This document shows positions 1-6,762 of a stretch of 8,440 bases of DNA, in pieces (position 1 is the first letter of the stretch; each line of letters begins with the position of its first letter). The position numbers and the translations under genes were made by a program. The notes under the pieces were generated by a model. It was given only the letters and a program-made list of their open reading frames with translations, was not told the origin of the DNA and searched no databases. The stretch covers positions 1 to 8,440 of the forward strand of contig JAQBNQ010000046.1 in assembly GCA_028288545.1 (NCBI GenBank), read 5' to 3'. The DNA is from Bacteroidota bacterium (GTDB lineage Bacteria; Bacteroidota; Bacteroidia; Chitinophagales; LD1).

Positions 1-1
1 T

Positions 2-1411
2 TATAATCCCGATGGCACTTTAAATATCACTACAACGGCGCCGCAAAATTTAAATACAACAACGGGCTCATGGCTTACAACCGGCAATGCAGGCACCGTA
101 ATACCTACCAATTTTATAGGAACTACCGATAACGTGGATTGGGTTATCCGCACTAATAATCTTGAAAGACTAAGGGTTTTAAAAACAGGGTTTGTAGGTA
201 TCAACGTAGTAGCACCTACCGCCTTTGTTGAAGTGAATGCGGCGGCCAACGTGCGGGCCTTTTATGCGCATAACAATAACGTTGGTGGCTATTTAGGTTA
301 CGATGTTTCTTTTAACATCGGCACTCCTCCTCAGGCTATCAGTGGTGCGGGTATTTATGCTGCTAATCCTACAGCAGGTTACACCAGCATGTATGCCCAA
401 TCAACCGGGGCGGCAACCGTAGCTGCCGCTATTCAGTATTCAACCGTGTGGATCGCTAACTACGCTTACACTAATAGCAATACTGCAGGCGTCAACCCAC
501 CGGCATCATACGCCGAATTGAATATCAGGAGCGCAGGTATAACCGGAATTCAAAGTGCTGTTTTTGGCACCACTTTGCGCGGAGCATTGGGCGCTAACGC
601 TGGAACCGCAACCGGTGGGTTATTTTTTGGTGGCTCTGCCGCTAACGATGAAGATGCCAATGGCGTTATGGGCCTCGCTAACGGAAAAGCCACGGGTGCT
701 AATCCGGCGGGCGGATACACCGGTACTGCACTGAACGTAACGGGCGGAGGTTATTTTCAATCAAATGCCAATTGGGCCTATGTTTCACTTAGTAGTACAG
801 TGGCAAGAAAAATAGTAGGAACTGGTACAGTTAATGAGATCATTTCAAGCCCAACACACGGACGTATTACGCTTACCTGTCCCGAATCACCCGAATACTG
901 GTACACGGATTATGGCAATGCTGTATTGGTAAATGGCAAAGCCCATGTTGAACTGGACCCGATATTGAAAGATGTTTCAATGATAGATGCTGATAATCCG
1001 ATTAAGGTAATTTGCCAGCCGGGATTTGAAAACTGTAAAGGCATTGCGGTCATCAACAAAACTTCATCAGGTTTTGATATTGTGGAATTAAACGGTGGTA
1101 CAGGCAATGGTCCTGTTGACTACCAGGTAGTGGTAAAACCAAAGACCAATTATGGCGAAGGAAGATTTGCCCAGGCCCCGGGCCCTGTTTGTGTAAAACC
1201 AGACCAGGAGCCTGCGTCGGCCAAGGCTGCTAACCAGTTAATTGGCAAAACCATCTATCATTGGCCATCGGATTGGGATGCTTACCATTATGATCCTGAA
1301 CAATTTACGCCGATTGGGCAAATGATAACTGCTGGCCCACACATGGGCGAGATTAAACTTGGCAACGGGCAATATGGCCAGGGCTTACCTGCTACAAAGC
1401 CTTCAAAATAG
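2..1411 (+). CDS. C-terminal part of a large secreted/surface protein (5' end outside window)
   Basis: The frame is open from base 2 to the TAG at 1409-1411, giving 469 residues with no start in view; the GTG at 134 lies inside the open frame and is not a credible start. The fragment is rich in Gly, Ala, Thr and Asn. Near its start it carries a 'GTTDNVDWVIRTNN-ERLRV' segment followed by 'GFVGIN', a variant of the 'NVGIGT' motif seen in many Bacteroidota exported proteins and tail-fibre-like adhesins. A long low-complexity middle (roughly fragment residues 75-275) is followed by a beta-rich terminal region starting near 'EYWYTDYG', containing 'NGKAHVELDP' and 'DIVELNGGTG', a pattern I recognise from the C-termini of Bacteroidota surface proteins. 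The last ~80 residues are Pro/Gly/Tyr-rich. I see no obvious type IX secretion signal at the C-terminus. Exact function is unknown; surface adhesin or fibre is an inference. The next gene on the same strand also encodes a repetitive exported protein. Confidence 0.75.
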   Translation, partial: YNPDGTLNITTTAPQNLNTTTGSWLTTGNAGTVIPTNFIGTTDNVDWVIRTNNLERLRVLKTGFVGINVVAPTAFVEVNAAANVRAFYAHNNNVGGYLGYDVSFNIGTPPQAISGAGIYAANPTAGYTSMYAQSTGAATVAAAIQYSTVWIANYAYTNSNTAGVNPPASYAELNIRSAGITGIQSAVFGTTLRGALGANAGTATGGLFFGGSAANDEDANGVMGLANGKATGANPAGGYTGTALNVTGGGYFQSNANWAYVSLSSTVARKIVGTGTVNEIISSPTHGRITLTCPESPEYWYTDYGNAVLVNGKAHVELDPILKDVSMIDADNPIKVICQPGFENCKGIAVINKTSSGFDIVELNGGTGNGPVDYQVVVKPKTNYGEGRFAQAPGPVCVKPDQEPASAKAANQLIGKTIYHWPSDWDAYHYDPEQFTPIGQMITAGPHMGEIKLGNGQYGQGLPATKPSK

Positions 1412-1492
1412 AGTTGAAGTACAATGTGATTTAAACTTACCTGCACAAGTGTTTCCTTTTCGGATATTATTTCGGGACGGGAGCCAGCCTTT

Positions 1493-1522
1493 AATTAACA
1501 ATACATTACACGATTGTTAATT
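1493..1522. repeat. Perfect 10-bp inverted repeat in the intergenic region
   Basis: AATTAACAAT (1493-1502) is mirrored by ATTGTTAATT (1513-1522) around a 10-base spacer. It lies in the 145-bp gap between the two surface-protein genes. The stem is AT-rich and no T-run follows on either strand, so it is not a convincing intrinsic terminator. Its right arm overlaps the candidate -33 element of the downstream promoter, which fits an operator better. The remainder of the gap (1412-1490) shows nothing I can name. Confidence 0.4.
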
Positions 1523-1540
1523 TAAAAAATATTAATTTTA
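1513..1540 (+). promoter_or_regulatory. Candidate Bacteroidota-type promoter for the collagen-like gene
   Basis: ATTG at 1513-1516 resembles the -33 TTTG element and TAATTTTA at 1533-1540 resembles the -7 TAnnTTTG box, with the last base not matching. The spacing is 16 bp, shorter than the usual 19-21, so the match is partial. Transcription would begin about 10 bp before the start codons at 1557/1560, giving a very short leader. The region is strongly AT-rich, as expected for a promoter. Prediction by eye only. Confidence 0.3.
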
Positions 1541-1556
1541 GTGTTCAACCTATGGA

Positions 1557-3578
1557 ATGATGAAAAAATATTTACTCATCACAGTATTTATTTTGACAAT
1601 ATTTGGCGGTAGAATTATCGCCCAAAATAATGTTGGTATTGGCACTCCTAATCCGGATCCCAGCGCTTTGCTCGATCTTACAGATAACACCCGTGGCTTA
1701 TTAGTTCCGCGAATGACCGACCGCGAACGTTTGGCTATAGCAGCACCGGTTAATGGGCTGCTTGTTTATGATATTACTTTCAATTGTTTTTACTACTATA
1801 CTCCCGGTGCGGGATGGGTTTCTCTTTGCCAGTTAGGTGGTGGTGGAACCGGTAATACGGGTTCTACGGGAGCAACAGGGGCCACCGGTTCAGCAGGACC
1901 TGCAGGTGTTGCCGGCCCAACAGGTGCCACAGGAAATACCGGCGCAACTGGTCCGGCAGGTATTGGAACTACGGGGGCTACAGGTGGCACAGGTTCACCA
2001 GGAAACACGGGGGCAACAGGAGCACAAGGATTACAAGGCCCCATCGGCACACAGGGAATTCAGGGAATCCCCGGTAACACGGGCGATACAGGTCCTGCCG
2101 GAAGCACCGGAGCAACTGGTGCGGCAGGTTCAGCAGCCAATACAGGCGCAACAGGCCCACAGGGAATTCAGGGTGTAACAGGCCCAACAGGTGATACAGG
2201 AGCACAAGGCTTACAAGGTGTTGGCGGGCCTCAAGGCATTACCGGAAATACAGGCAGTACGGGGCCTGCAGGTCCGCAAGGCATTCAGGGAGTAACAGGC
2301 AACACAGGTGATACAGGTCCCATAGGTCCCGTTGGTCCCCAAGGCATACAAGGAATTGCAGGGCCACAAGGTTTAGTAGGTGCAACCGGCGCAACAGGTC
2401 TCCAGGGATTACAGGGTGTCGCAGGTCCGCAAGGCATTCAGGGAGTAACGGGAAACACTGGTGACACAGGTCCCATAGGTCCCGTTGGTCCCCAAGGCAT
2501 ACAAGGTATTGCAGGTCCACAAGGTTTAGTAGGTGCAACCGGCGGAACGGGTCTCCAGGGATTACAAGGTATTGCTGGCCCACAAGGCATTCAGGGAATA
2601 ACAGGTAACACCGGCGATACAGGACCAATAGGTCCTGCCGGCCCACAAGGCATACAGGGAATTGCAGGTCCACAAGGTTTAGTAGGTGCAACCGGCGCAA
2701 CAGGTCTTCAGGGATTGCAAGGACTTGTAGGAGCAACTGGTGCTACGGGCATTACGGGTTCAACAGGAAGTACCGGAGCTACCGGCGCAACTGGTGCCGG
2801 AGTAACAGGTTCCACTGGTGCAACCGGAACTACCGGCCCAACCGGACCGGGTACAATCTGCGCTTCGGCAGCACTTAATTATGTTACCAAATTTATAAGT
2901 TCAACCAGCATGTGCAATTCCATTATTTACGATGATGGAACCAACATTGGTATTTCAACAACAACGCCCTTGCAAAAACTTCATATTTCCGGTGCGGCCG
3001 CAGGGCTTCAAACTATCAGGCTGGATGATCTTGCATCCGGTTCCGGCGCTCCCGGCGATTTAGGTGCGCTTCCTTCAGGCACTAACGAAAAAGTAGTTTA
3101 TGTAGATGCAAACGGCGATATGCGGGGCCGTCTTTCTTATGACAATATCCAAAGCGTTGCGGGAACAACCGATGCTACTTATTCCGTACAAAATGTTTGG
3201 GCTAATGTGCCTCAACTATCCATCACTTTTACTCCTAAACACAGCACTGTATTTATCAGCTACAGCATTAGTGGCTACCTGGATGTATCTACTTTTAGTA
3301 TGAATGGAATATACAGCCGCTTAATGGTAGCGGGAGTTGTGAAAGGTGGCTCTATGAGTGCTACAGAAGATTATGATATGGACGACTTTGGCAATCAAAC
3401 TCTGTCTTCGGGTTGGAATGTCCAAATGGTATTTTTTCCTGTAGCTGTTACAGCAGGCACCTCAACTACTGTTACAATTCAATGGAGTATCGGTTCAATA
3501 CTTGGCGCTGGTACTTTATTTAATCTCTGTGCTACGCAGAAAAACTATTGCCACCGCAGTTTAACTATTTGGGATTAG
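1557..3578 (+). CDS. Secreted collagen-like (Gly-X-Y repeat) protein
   Basis: This complete gene encodes 673 residues. Residues 1-22 form a signal peptide (MMKK, a hydrophobic core, then IIA before Q23), so the product is exported. Residues 25-90 form the Bacteroidota module 'NVGIGT...GLLVPRMT...GLLVYD...W'. Residues 99-432 are Gly-X-Y triplets rich in GAT, GNT, GDT, GPQ, GIQ and GLQ, as in bacterial and phage collagen-like proteins; the many Thr residues at Y are possible glycosylation sites, as known for Bacillus BclA. The triplet register is broken at residues 135-136 and 413-414, and Gly is replaced by Ala at 194. Cysteines 77 and 91 precede the helix and 435 and 453 follow it. Residues 434-673 contain a degenerate 'NIGIS' motif and a beta-rich domain ending 'CHRSLTIWD', possibly a jelly-roll trimerisation or receptor-binding head (inference). 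Adjacent ATGs at 1557 and 1560 are both possible starts; no clear Shine-Dalgarno separates them. A trimeric surface fibre or adhesin is the likeliest role; ligand unknown. Confidence 0.85.
   Translation: MMKKYLLITVFILTIFGGRIIAQNNVGIGTPNPDPSALLDLTDNTRGLLVPRMTDRERLAIAAPVNGLLVYDITFNCFYYYTPGAGWVSLCQLGGGGTGNTGSTGATGATGSAGPAGVAGPTGATGNTGATGPAGIGTTGATGGTGSPGNTGATGAQGLQGPIGTQGIQGIPGNTGDTGPAGSTGATGAAGSAANTGATGPQGIQGVTGPTGDTGAQGLQGVGGPQGITGNTGSTGPAGPQGIQGVTGNTGDTGPIGPVGPQGIQGIAGPQGLVGATGATGLQGLQGVAGPQGIQGVTGNTGDTGPIGPVGPQGIQGIAGPQGLVGATGGTGLQGLQGIAGPQGIQGITGNTGDTGPIGPAGPQGIQGIAGPQGLVGATGATGLQGLQGLVGATGATGITGSTGSTGATGATGAGVTGSTGATGTTGPTGPGTICASAALNYVTKFISSTSMCNSIIYDDGTNIGISTTTPLQKLHISGAAAGLQTIRLDDLASGSGAPGDLGALPSGTNEKVVYVDANGDMRGRLSYDNIQSVAGTTDATYSVQNVWANVPQLSITFTPKHSTVFISYSISGYLDVSTFSMNGIYSRLMVAGVVKGGSMSATEDYDMDDFGNQTLSSGWNVQMVFFPVAVTAGTSTTVTIQWSIGSILGAGTLFNLCATQKNYCHRSLTIWD
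2271..2720 (+). repeat. Three tandem 153-bp (51-residue) units inside the collagen-like gene
   Basis: The copies lie at 2271-2423, 2424-2576 and 2577-2720; the last has 16 of the 17 triplets. Each encodes the order GPQ GIQ G[VI]T GNT GDT GPI GP[VA] GPQ GIQ GIA GPQ GLV GAT G[AG]T GLQ GLQ, with G[VI]A closing the first two. Copies 1 and 2 differ at 12 of 153 bases by my count. These fall in 11 codons, of which nine are synonymous changes; the two replacements are Ala to Gly and Val to Ile. The units keep the Gly-X-Y register exactly. Confidence 0.9.
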
Positions 3579-3581
3579 TGA

Positions 3582-3899
3582 TTATTTATTCTCAAATCTT
3601 TTGGCTAGTTCATCATTGCTAAAGCTGATAAATGTAAACCTGCCATTTGGTGCCGTGTGTGGGTTTTCGCAGGCAAATAACTCGTCAATAAGGGTCTTCA
3701 TTTCCTCTACCGAAAGTTGTTTTCCGGCCTTTATGCTTGAACTGTAGGCCAACGATCTTGCCAACCCCTCTCTTTTGCTTAACCGGGTCACTGCCGCATT
3801 CATTTTGAATTGCTCAATTAACTCCTCTACCATTTTTTTTTCGTCACCCTGAATAATATCCGCCGGGAACCCGTGTATTACAAAAGTATTTTTACAGAA
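3582..3899 (-). pseudogene. mutL: Distal part of mutL downstream of the in-frame TAG (C-terminal dimerisation domain remainder)
   Basis: After the TAG at 3902-3900 the same reading frame continues for 105 sense codons to a TAA at 3584-3582. It begins FCKNTFVIHGFPADI, which matches the 'FGKNTFIVHGIPAD' stretch of MutL, continues through 'REGLARSLA' and 'FACENPHTAPNGRFTF', and ends at the usual place for the family. No decay is visible: there is no frameshift and no further stop. An ATG at 3833, after a run of nine A on the coding strand, could only start an 83-residue piece lacking the front of the domain, so it is not a sensible separate gene. Under the standard code this part is untranslated; with readthrough it would complete a 614-residue MutL. 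The stop lies 3 bp from the stop of the convergent collagen-like gene. Confidence 0.8.
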
Positions 3900-3902
3900 C
3901 TA
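3900..3902 (-). other. mutL: In-frame TAG at codon 509 of mutL
   Basis: The codon sits between '...NLGFDIK' and 'FCKNTFVIHG...', both recognisable MutL sequence in the same frame (the TAG and the downstream ATG at 3833 are 69 bases apart). A single base change from CAG, GAG, AAG, TGG, TTG, TCG, TAC or TAT would produce it. Nothing specific to readthrough, such as a strong downstream hairpin, was recognised by eye. Confidence 0.85.
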
Positions 3903-5426
3903 CTTGATGTCAAAACCCAGGTTGTTGATTTCAGGAAGGATTTGCAAAAATATCTGGGTATCCACGGCATTTAATTCCAGGCTTTGAGGAAACAACTGTC
4001 GTTGTGTTTCATGCTTGCTTTTTTCCAGCAGTTTTAAGTATCGCTCAAACATTATTCTCTCGTGCGCCGCCTGTTGATCAATCAAAATAAACCCGCTTTT
4101 TATCTGCGACACAATAAACCGTTTCTGTATCTGGTGAGGGGGAACTGCTTCTTTTATTGTTTCGTGTTCGTGGTGTTCACTTTGCTGATGATGCGTAATC
4201 TGCTGCTGTACTTCAATCGTTGGCCGATTGCCAATGGTATCAAAGGCGTTTTCCCAATTTTTTAAATTGCTTCCTTCTCTTTCGCTCAATGGTTTAAACC
4301 CGGTTGGAGGAGCAAATTTTTTCCCCTCTTTTATATCCACCGCATTTTGCGTAATCTCAAGCCATGTCCGCGGTTGCTGGTCGAACATACCACTCTTGTT
4401 CAAGTGGTCTTCCTGGTTAAAATCCAATGTCGGACTAACGCTATAAGCACCTAAAGCGTGTTTCACACCTAAGTTTACAAAAGTGTACACCAGTTTCTCG
4501 TCCTCAAATTTTATTTCGTGCTTAGCAGGATGTACGTTAATGTCAATTTTTGTCGGGTCAATATCTAAAAACAAAACATAGAATGGATAAGTGTCTTTCG
4601 GCAGCATCTGGTCAAAGGCTAATGACACTGCATGGTTCAGGTAAGCAGATTTAATAAAGCGGTTGTTCACAAAAATGTATTGCTCACCCCTGGTTTTCTT
4701 CGAGAATTCAGGCTTACCTACAAAGCCATAAACATGAAGCGCATAACTTTTTTCCTCAACCGGTACTATCTTTTCGGCGTAGTTATCGCCAAACATTGAA
4801 ACGATGCGTTGTTTTAAATTTCCCGGTTTAAGATGATAAATCTCGTAGTCGTTATTAAATAGTTGAAAAGCAATTTTGGGGTGAGCCAATGCAATTCGAT
4901 GAAACTCATCGATTATATTTTTCAACTCAACAGTATCGCTCTTCAAAAAATTTCTCCTGGCCGGAACATTGAAAAAGAGATTTTTGATCGCAATGGAAGT
5001 TCCTTCCGGTGTTTGGCAGGGCTCCTGCTTCGTTACCTTCATGCCTTCAATTTCTATGCAGGTACCCAATTGCTCTCCAATTTGACGCGTTTTCATTTCC
5101 ACCTGCGCAATGGCAGCAATTGAGGCAAGGGCCTCTCCTCTAAATCCCATGGTGCGGATATTAAAAAGGTCTTCCGCTGTTCTGATTTTGGAGGTAGCAT
5201 GTTTTTCAAAACTCATGCGGGCATCGGTTTCGCTCATGCCGCAGCCATTATCAATTACCTGTACAAGGCTTTTGCCGGCAGTTTTTACTATAAGCTTTAC
5301 ATGTGTCGCCCCACTATCAATAGAGTTTTCCATCAGCTCCTTTACCGCAGATGCCGGGCGTTGGATTACCTCGCCAGCGGCAATTTGATTAGCGATGTTA
5401 TCTGGTAAAAGGCGAATGATATCCAT
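3900..5426 (-). CDS. mutL: DNA mismatch repair protein MutL, truncated by an in-frame stop
   Basis: MutL is the GHKL-family ATPase that links mismatch recognition by MutS to strand removal. From the ATG at 5426 it begins MDIIRLLPDNIANQIAAGEV, the family's standard start; a TTG four codons upstream is in frame but unlikely. ATPase motifs are intact: E33/N34 in 'ELMENSID', 'DNGCGM' at 59-64, 'GFRGEAL' near 94-100 and 'GTSIAIKNLFFNVPARR' near 142-157. The transducer domain spans roughly 200-330 with 'FVNNRFI' and 'NVHPAKHEIKF'. A Gln/His-rich linker (about 331-430) leads to the C-terminal domain with 'DQQAAHERIMFE' at 450-461. This is the metal-binding motif DQHA(X)2E(X)4E with His replaced by Gln, so endonuclease activity is doubtful. 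Translation stops at TAG, codon 509, removing the last 105 residues of the dimerisation domain, which persist intact downstream. As a 508-residue product it probably fails to dimerise normally. The gene follows rodA after 73 bp on the same strand. Confidence 0.9.
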   Translation of the reverse strand: MDIIRLLPDNIANQIAAGEVIQRPASAVKELMENSIDSGATHVKLIVKTAGKSLVQVIDNGCGMSETDARMSFEKHATSKIRTAEDLFNIRTMGFRGEALASIAAIAQVEMKTRQIGEQLGTCIEIEGMKVTKQEPCQTPEGTSIAIKNLFFNVPARRNFLKSDTVELKNIIDEFHRIALAHPKIAFQLFNNDYEIYHLKPGNLKQRIVSMFGDNYAEKIVPVEEKSYALHVYGFVGKPEFSKKTRGEQYIFVNNRFIKSAYLNHAVSLAFDQMLPKDTYPFYVLFLDIDPTKIDINVHPAKHEIKFEDEKLVYTFVNLGVKHALGAYSVSPTLDFNQEDHLNKSGMFDQQPRTWLEITQNAVDIKEGKKFAPPTGFKPLSEREGSNLKNWENAFDTIGNRPTIEVQQQITHHQQSEHHEHETIKEAVPPHQIQKRFIVSQIKSGFILIDQQAAHERIMFERYLKLLEKSKHETQRQLFPQSLELNAVDTQIFLQILPEINNLGFDIK

Positions 5427-5435
5427 TAGAGGGCG

Positions 5436-5443
5436 CAAATTTA
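5436..5443 (-). promoter_or_regulatory. Candidate -7 box (TAnnTTTG) directly upstream of mutL
   Basis: The minus strand reads TAAATTTG, an exact match to the Bacteroidota -7 consensus, nine bases before the mutL ATG at 5426. No TTTG is found at the expected -33 distance. If real, transcription would start almost at the ATG, giving a nearly leaderless mRNA, and would exclude the TTG at 5438 as start. The surrounding 73-bp gap (5427-5499) also has a 6-bp inverted repeat, 5433-5438 with 5461-5466, too short to call. Confidence 0.3.
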
Positions 5444-5499
5444 CATAAAGTAACTGTGGATTGCGCGGAATGATTGGAGAAGATGCGGATTTACAAATG

Positions 5500-6759
5500 C
5501 TATCTCATCATATCAAACCGCTGCGTATCGAGCCTGATAAATATGAAAAGCAAAATAGTAAAGGAAAGCAGTGAAGAACCGCCATAACTAATAAAAGGAA
5601 GTGGTATACCAATTACCGGCGCAACGCCAATGGCCATGCCCACATTGATAAGGAAGTGAAAGAGCAGAATACTGGCTACGCAGTACCCATACACCCGGCT
5701 GAATTTAGAGCGTTGTCGTTCGGCCAGGAACAACAAACGGAAAAACAAGGCTATGAATAAGAGAATTAGTATGGTGCTGCCAATAAATCCAAACTCCTCA
5801 CCGATTGAACTAAAAATAAAATCGGTGCTCTGCTCGGGTACAAATTTTAATTTGGTTTGTGTTCCGTTAAGATAGCCCTTGCCTAAAAAACCGCCTGAGC
5901 CAATGGCGATAACGGACTGTCGTACATTCCAGTCTTTGCCATTCTCTACTTCTTTACCCAGTAACACATTGATACGGTCCTTTTGGTGAGGCTTTAATAT
6001 TCTATTAAAAGCGTAGTTTACTGAAAAAATGTAGCCAACAGACAATACAAAAATGCCCGCTATAAACATACTGGTCCTTCTCTTTTTTCGGAACTGGTAA
6101 ACCAATAGCGCAGTTACAAGGCCCAAAATGCCGCTAACAATTATTGGCTTAAACAGCAGCGCCAGCAGCGATAACACAATGACCGAAGCCCCTACAATTA
6201 AAAAATATGCTTCCAGGCCTTCGCGAAAAAGCACTAAGGAAAAAACGACAAAAACGATGGCTTGCCCTGCATCGCCCTGCGCCAGAATTATTGCTGAGGG
6301 AATGCCGATCAAAGCAAATATTCTCCACTTATCTTTCCATTTACGGATATCAATATTAAGGGCTGAAAGAAATTTAGCAACTGCCAGGCTTACGGCAAAC
6401 TTTGCCAATTCGGATGGCTGCATTTGAAACCCGCCAAAGCGTATCCAGTTTTTTTGGCCTTTTACGGATACTCCTAAGAACATCACCGAAATGGCGAACA
6501 AGATAACTGTTCCATAAATGGGATATGAAAAGGTGACGTAAAACCTGGAGTCGATGATAAGGATGATAAAAGCGAGTATTATACAAGCTATGATCCACTG
6601 AAATTGTTTTCCGCTATTTACCGAAGGATCGAAAATGGTTTTGCCTTCGTCGGTGTACACGGCAGAATAAATCGCAGCCCAGCCGAAAAGCACCAATACA
6701 CCGTACAGTAGTACAATGATCCAATCAATTTTTCCGGTTAACGATTCGTTTTTTGCCAC
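5500..6759 (-). CDS. rodA: Rod shape-determining protein RodA (SEDS peptidoglycan glycosyltransferase)
   Basis: RodA polymerises lipid II into glycan strands during lateral wall growth, in complex with PBP2, in the inner membrane. The 419-residue product is a multi-spanning membrane protein with about ten hydrophobic segments, the first at residues 13-32. Family motifs are present: 'MQPSELAKF' at 113-121, 'QGDAGQA' at 161-167 (the usual QPDLGT position), 'IGSGGFLGKGYLNGTQ' at 286-301, 'VPEQSTDFIFSSIGEE' at 307-322 and 'FISYGGSS' at 389-396. The Asp at 313 corresponds to the essential SEDS aspartate. RodA is chosen over FtsW because the gene follows PBP2 and because of the N-terminal 'KIDWIIVLLYGVLVLFGW', which resembles Bacteroidota RodA. 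The start is a GTG at 6759 with a nearby AAGGA; no other Met or suitable codon lies close. It begins 15 bp after the PBP2 stop, so the two are almost certainly co-transcribed. It ends in TAG, followed three codons later by TAA. Confidence 0.93.
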   Translation of the reverse strand: MAKNESLTGKIDWIIVLLYGVLVLFGWAAIYSAVYTDEGKTIFDPSVNSGKQFQWIIACIILAFIILIIDSRFYVTFSYPIYGTVILFAISVMFLGVSVKGQKNWIRFGGFQMQPSELAKFAVSLAVAKFLSALNIDIRKWKDKWRIFALIGIPSAIILAQGDAGQAIVFVVFSLVLFREGLEAYFLIVGASVIVLSLLALLFKPIIVSGILGLVTALLVYQFRKKRRTSMFIAGIFVLSVGYIFSVNYAFNRILKPHQKDRINVLLGKEVENGKDWNVRQSVIAIGSGGFLGKGYLNGTQTKLKFVPEQSTDFIFSSIGEEFGFIGSTILILLFIALFFRLLFLAERQRSKFSRVYGYCVASILLFHFLINVGMAIGVAPVIGIPLPFISYGGSSLLSFTILLFIFIRLDTQRFDMMR

Positions 6760-6762
6760 AAT

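Noticed and set aside
134..136. GTG at 134 as the start of the first plus-strand gene
   Set aside because: The frame is open to base 2 and the codons before 134 encode the same type of protein sequence, so the gene starts outside the window.
1412..1500. Intrinsic terminator after the first surface-protein gene
   Set aside because: No GC-rich stem followed by a T-run was found; the only clear dyad (1493-1522) is AT-rich and lacks a T-tract.
1796..2736. Long minus-strand open frames opposite the collagen repeats (84, 75 and 165 codons)
   Set aside because: They are Pro/Leu/Val-rich mirror images of Gly-X-Y codons, with the same periodicity as the sense repeats and no family resemblance.
3582..3833. 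Separate 83-codon gene starting at the ATG at 3833
   Set aside because: It is the in-frame end of mutL, lacks a usable ribosome binding site, and would begin in the middle of a folded domain.
3833..3841. Frameshift at the nine-base A/T run in mutL
   Set aside because: The frame before and after the run is the same one; the only interruption is the TAG at 3902-3900.
5427..5438. TTG at 5438 as the mutL start
   Set aside because: The family begins at MDIIRLLP, which is the ATG at 5426, and the TTG overlaps the candidate -7 box.
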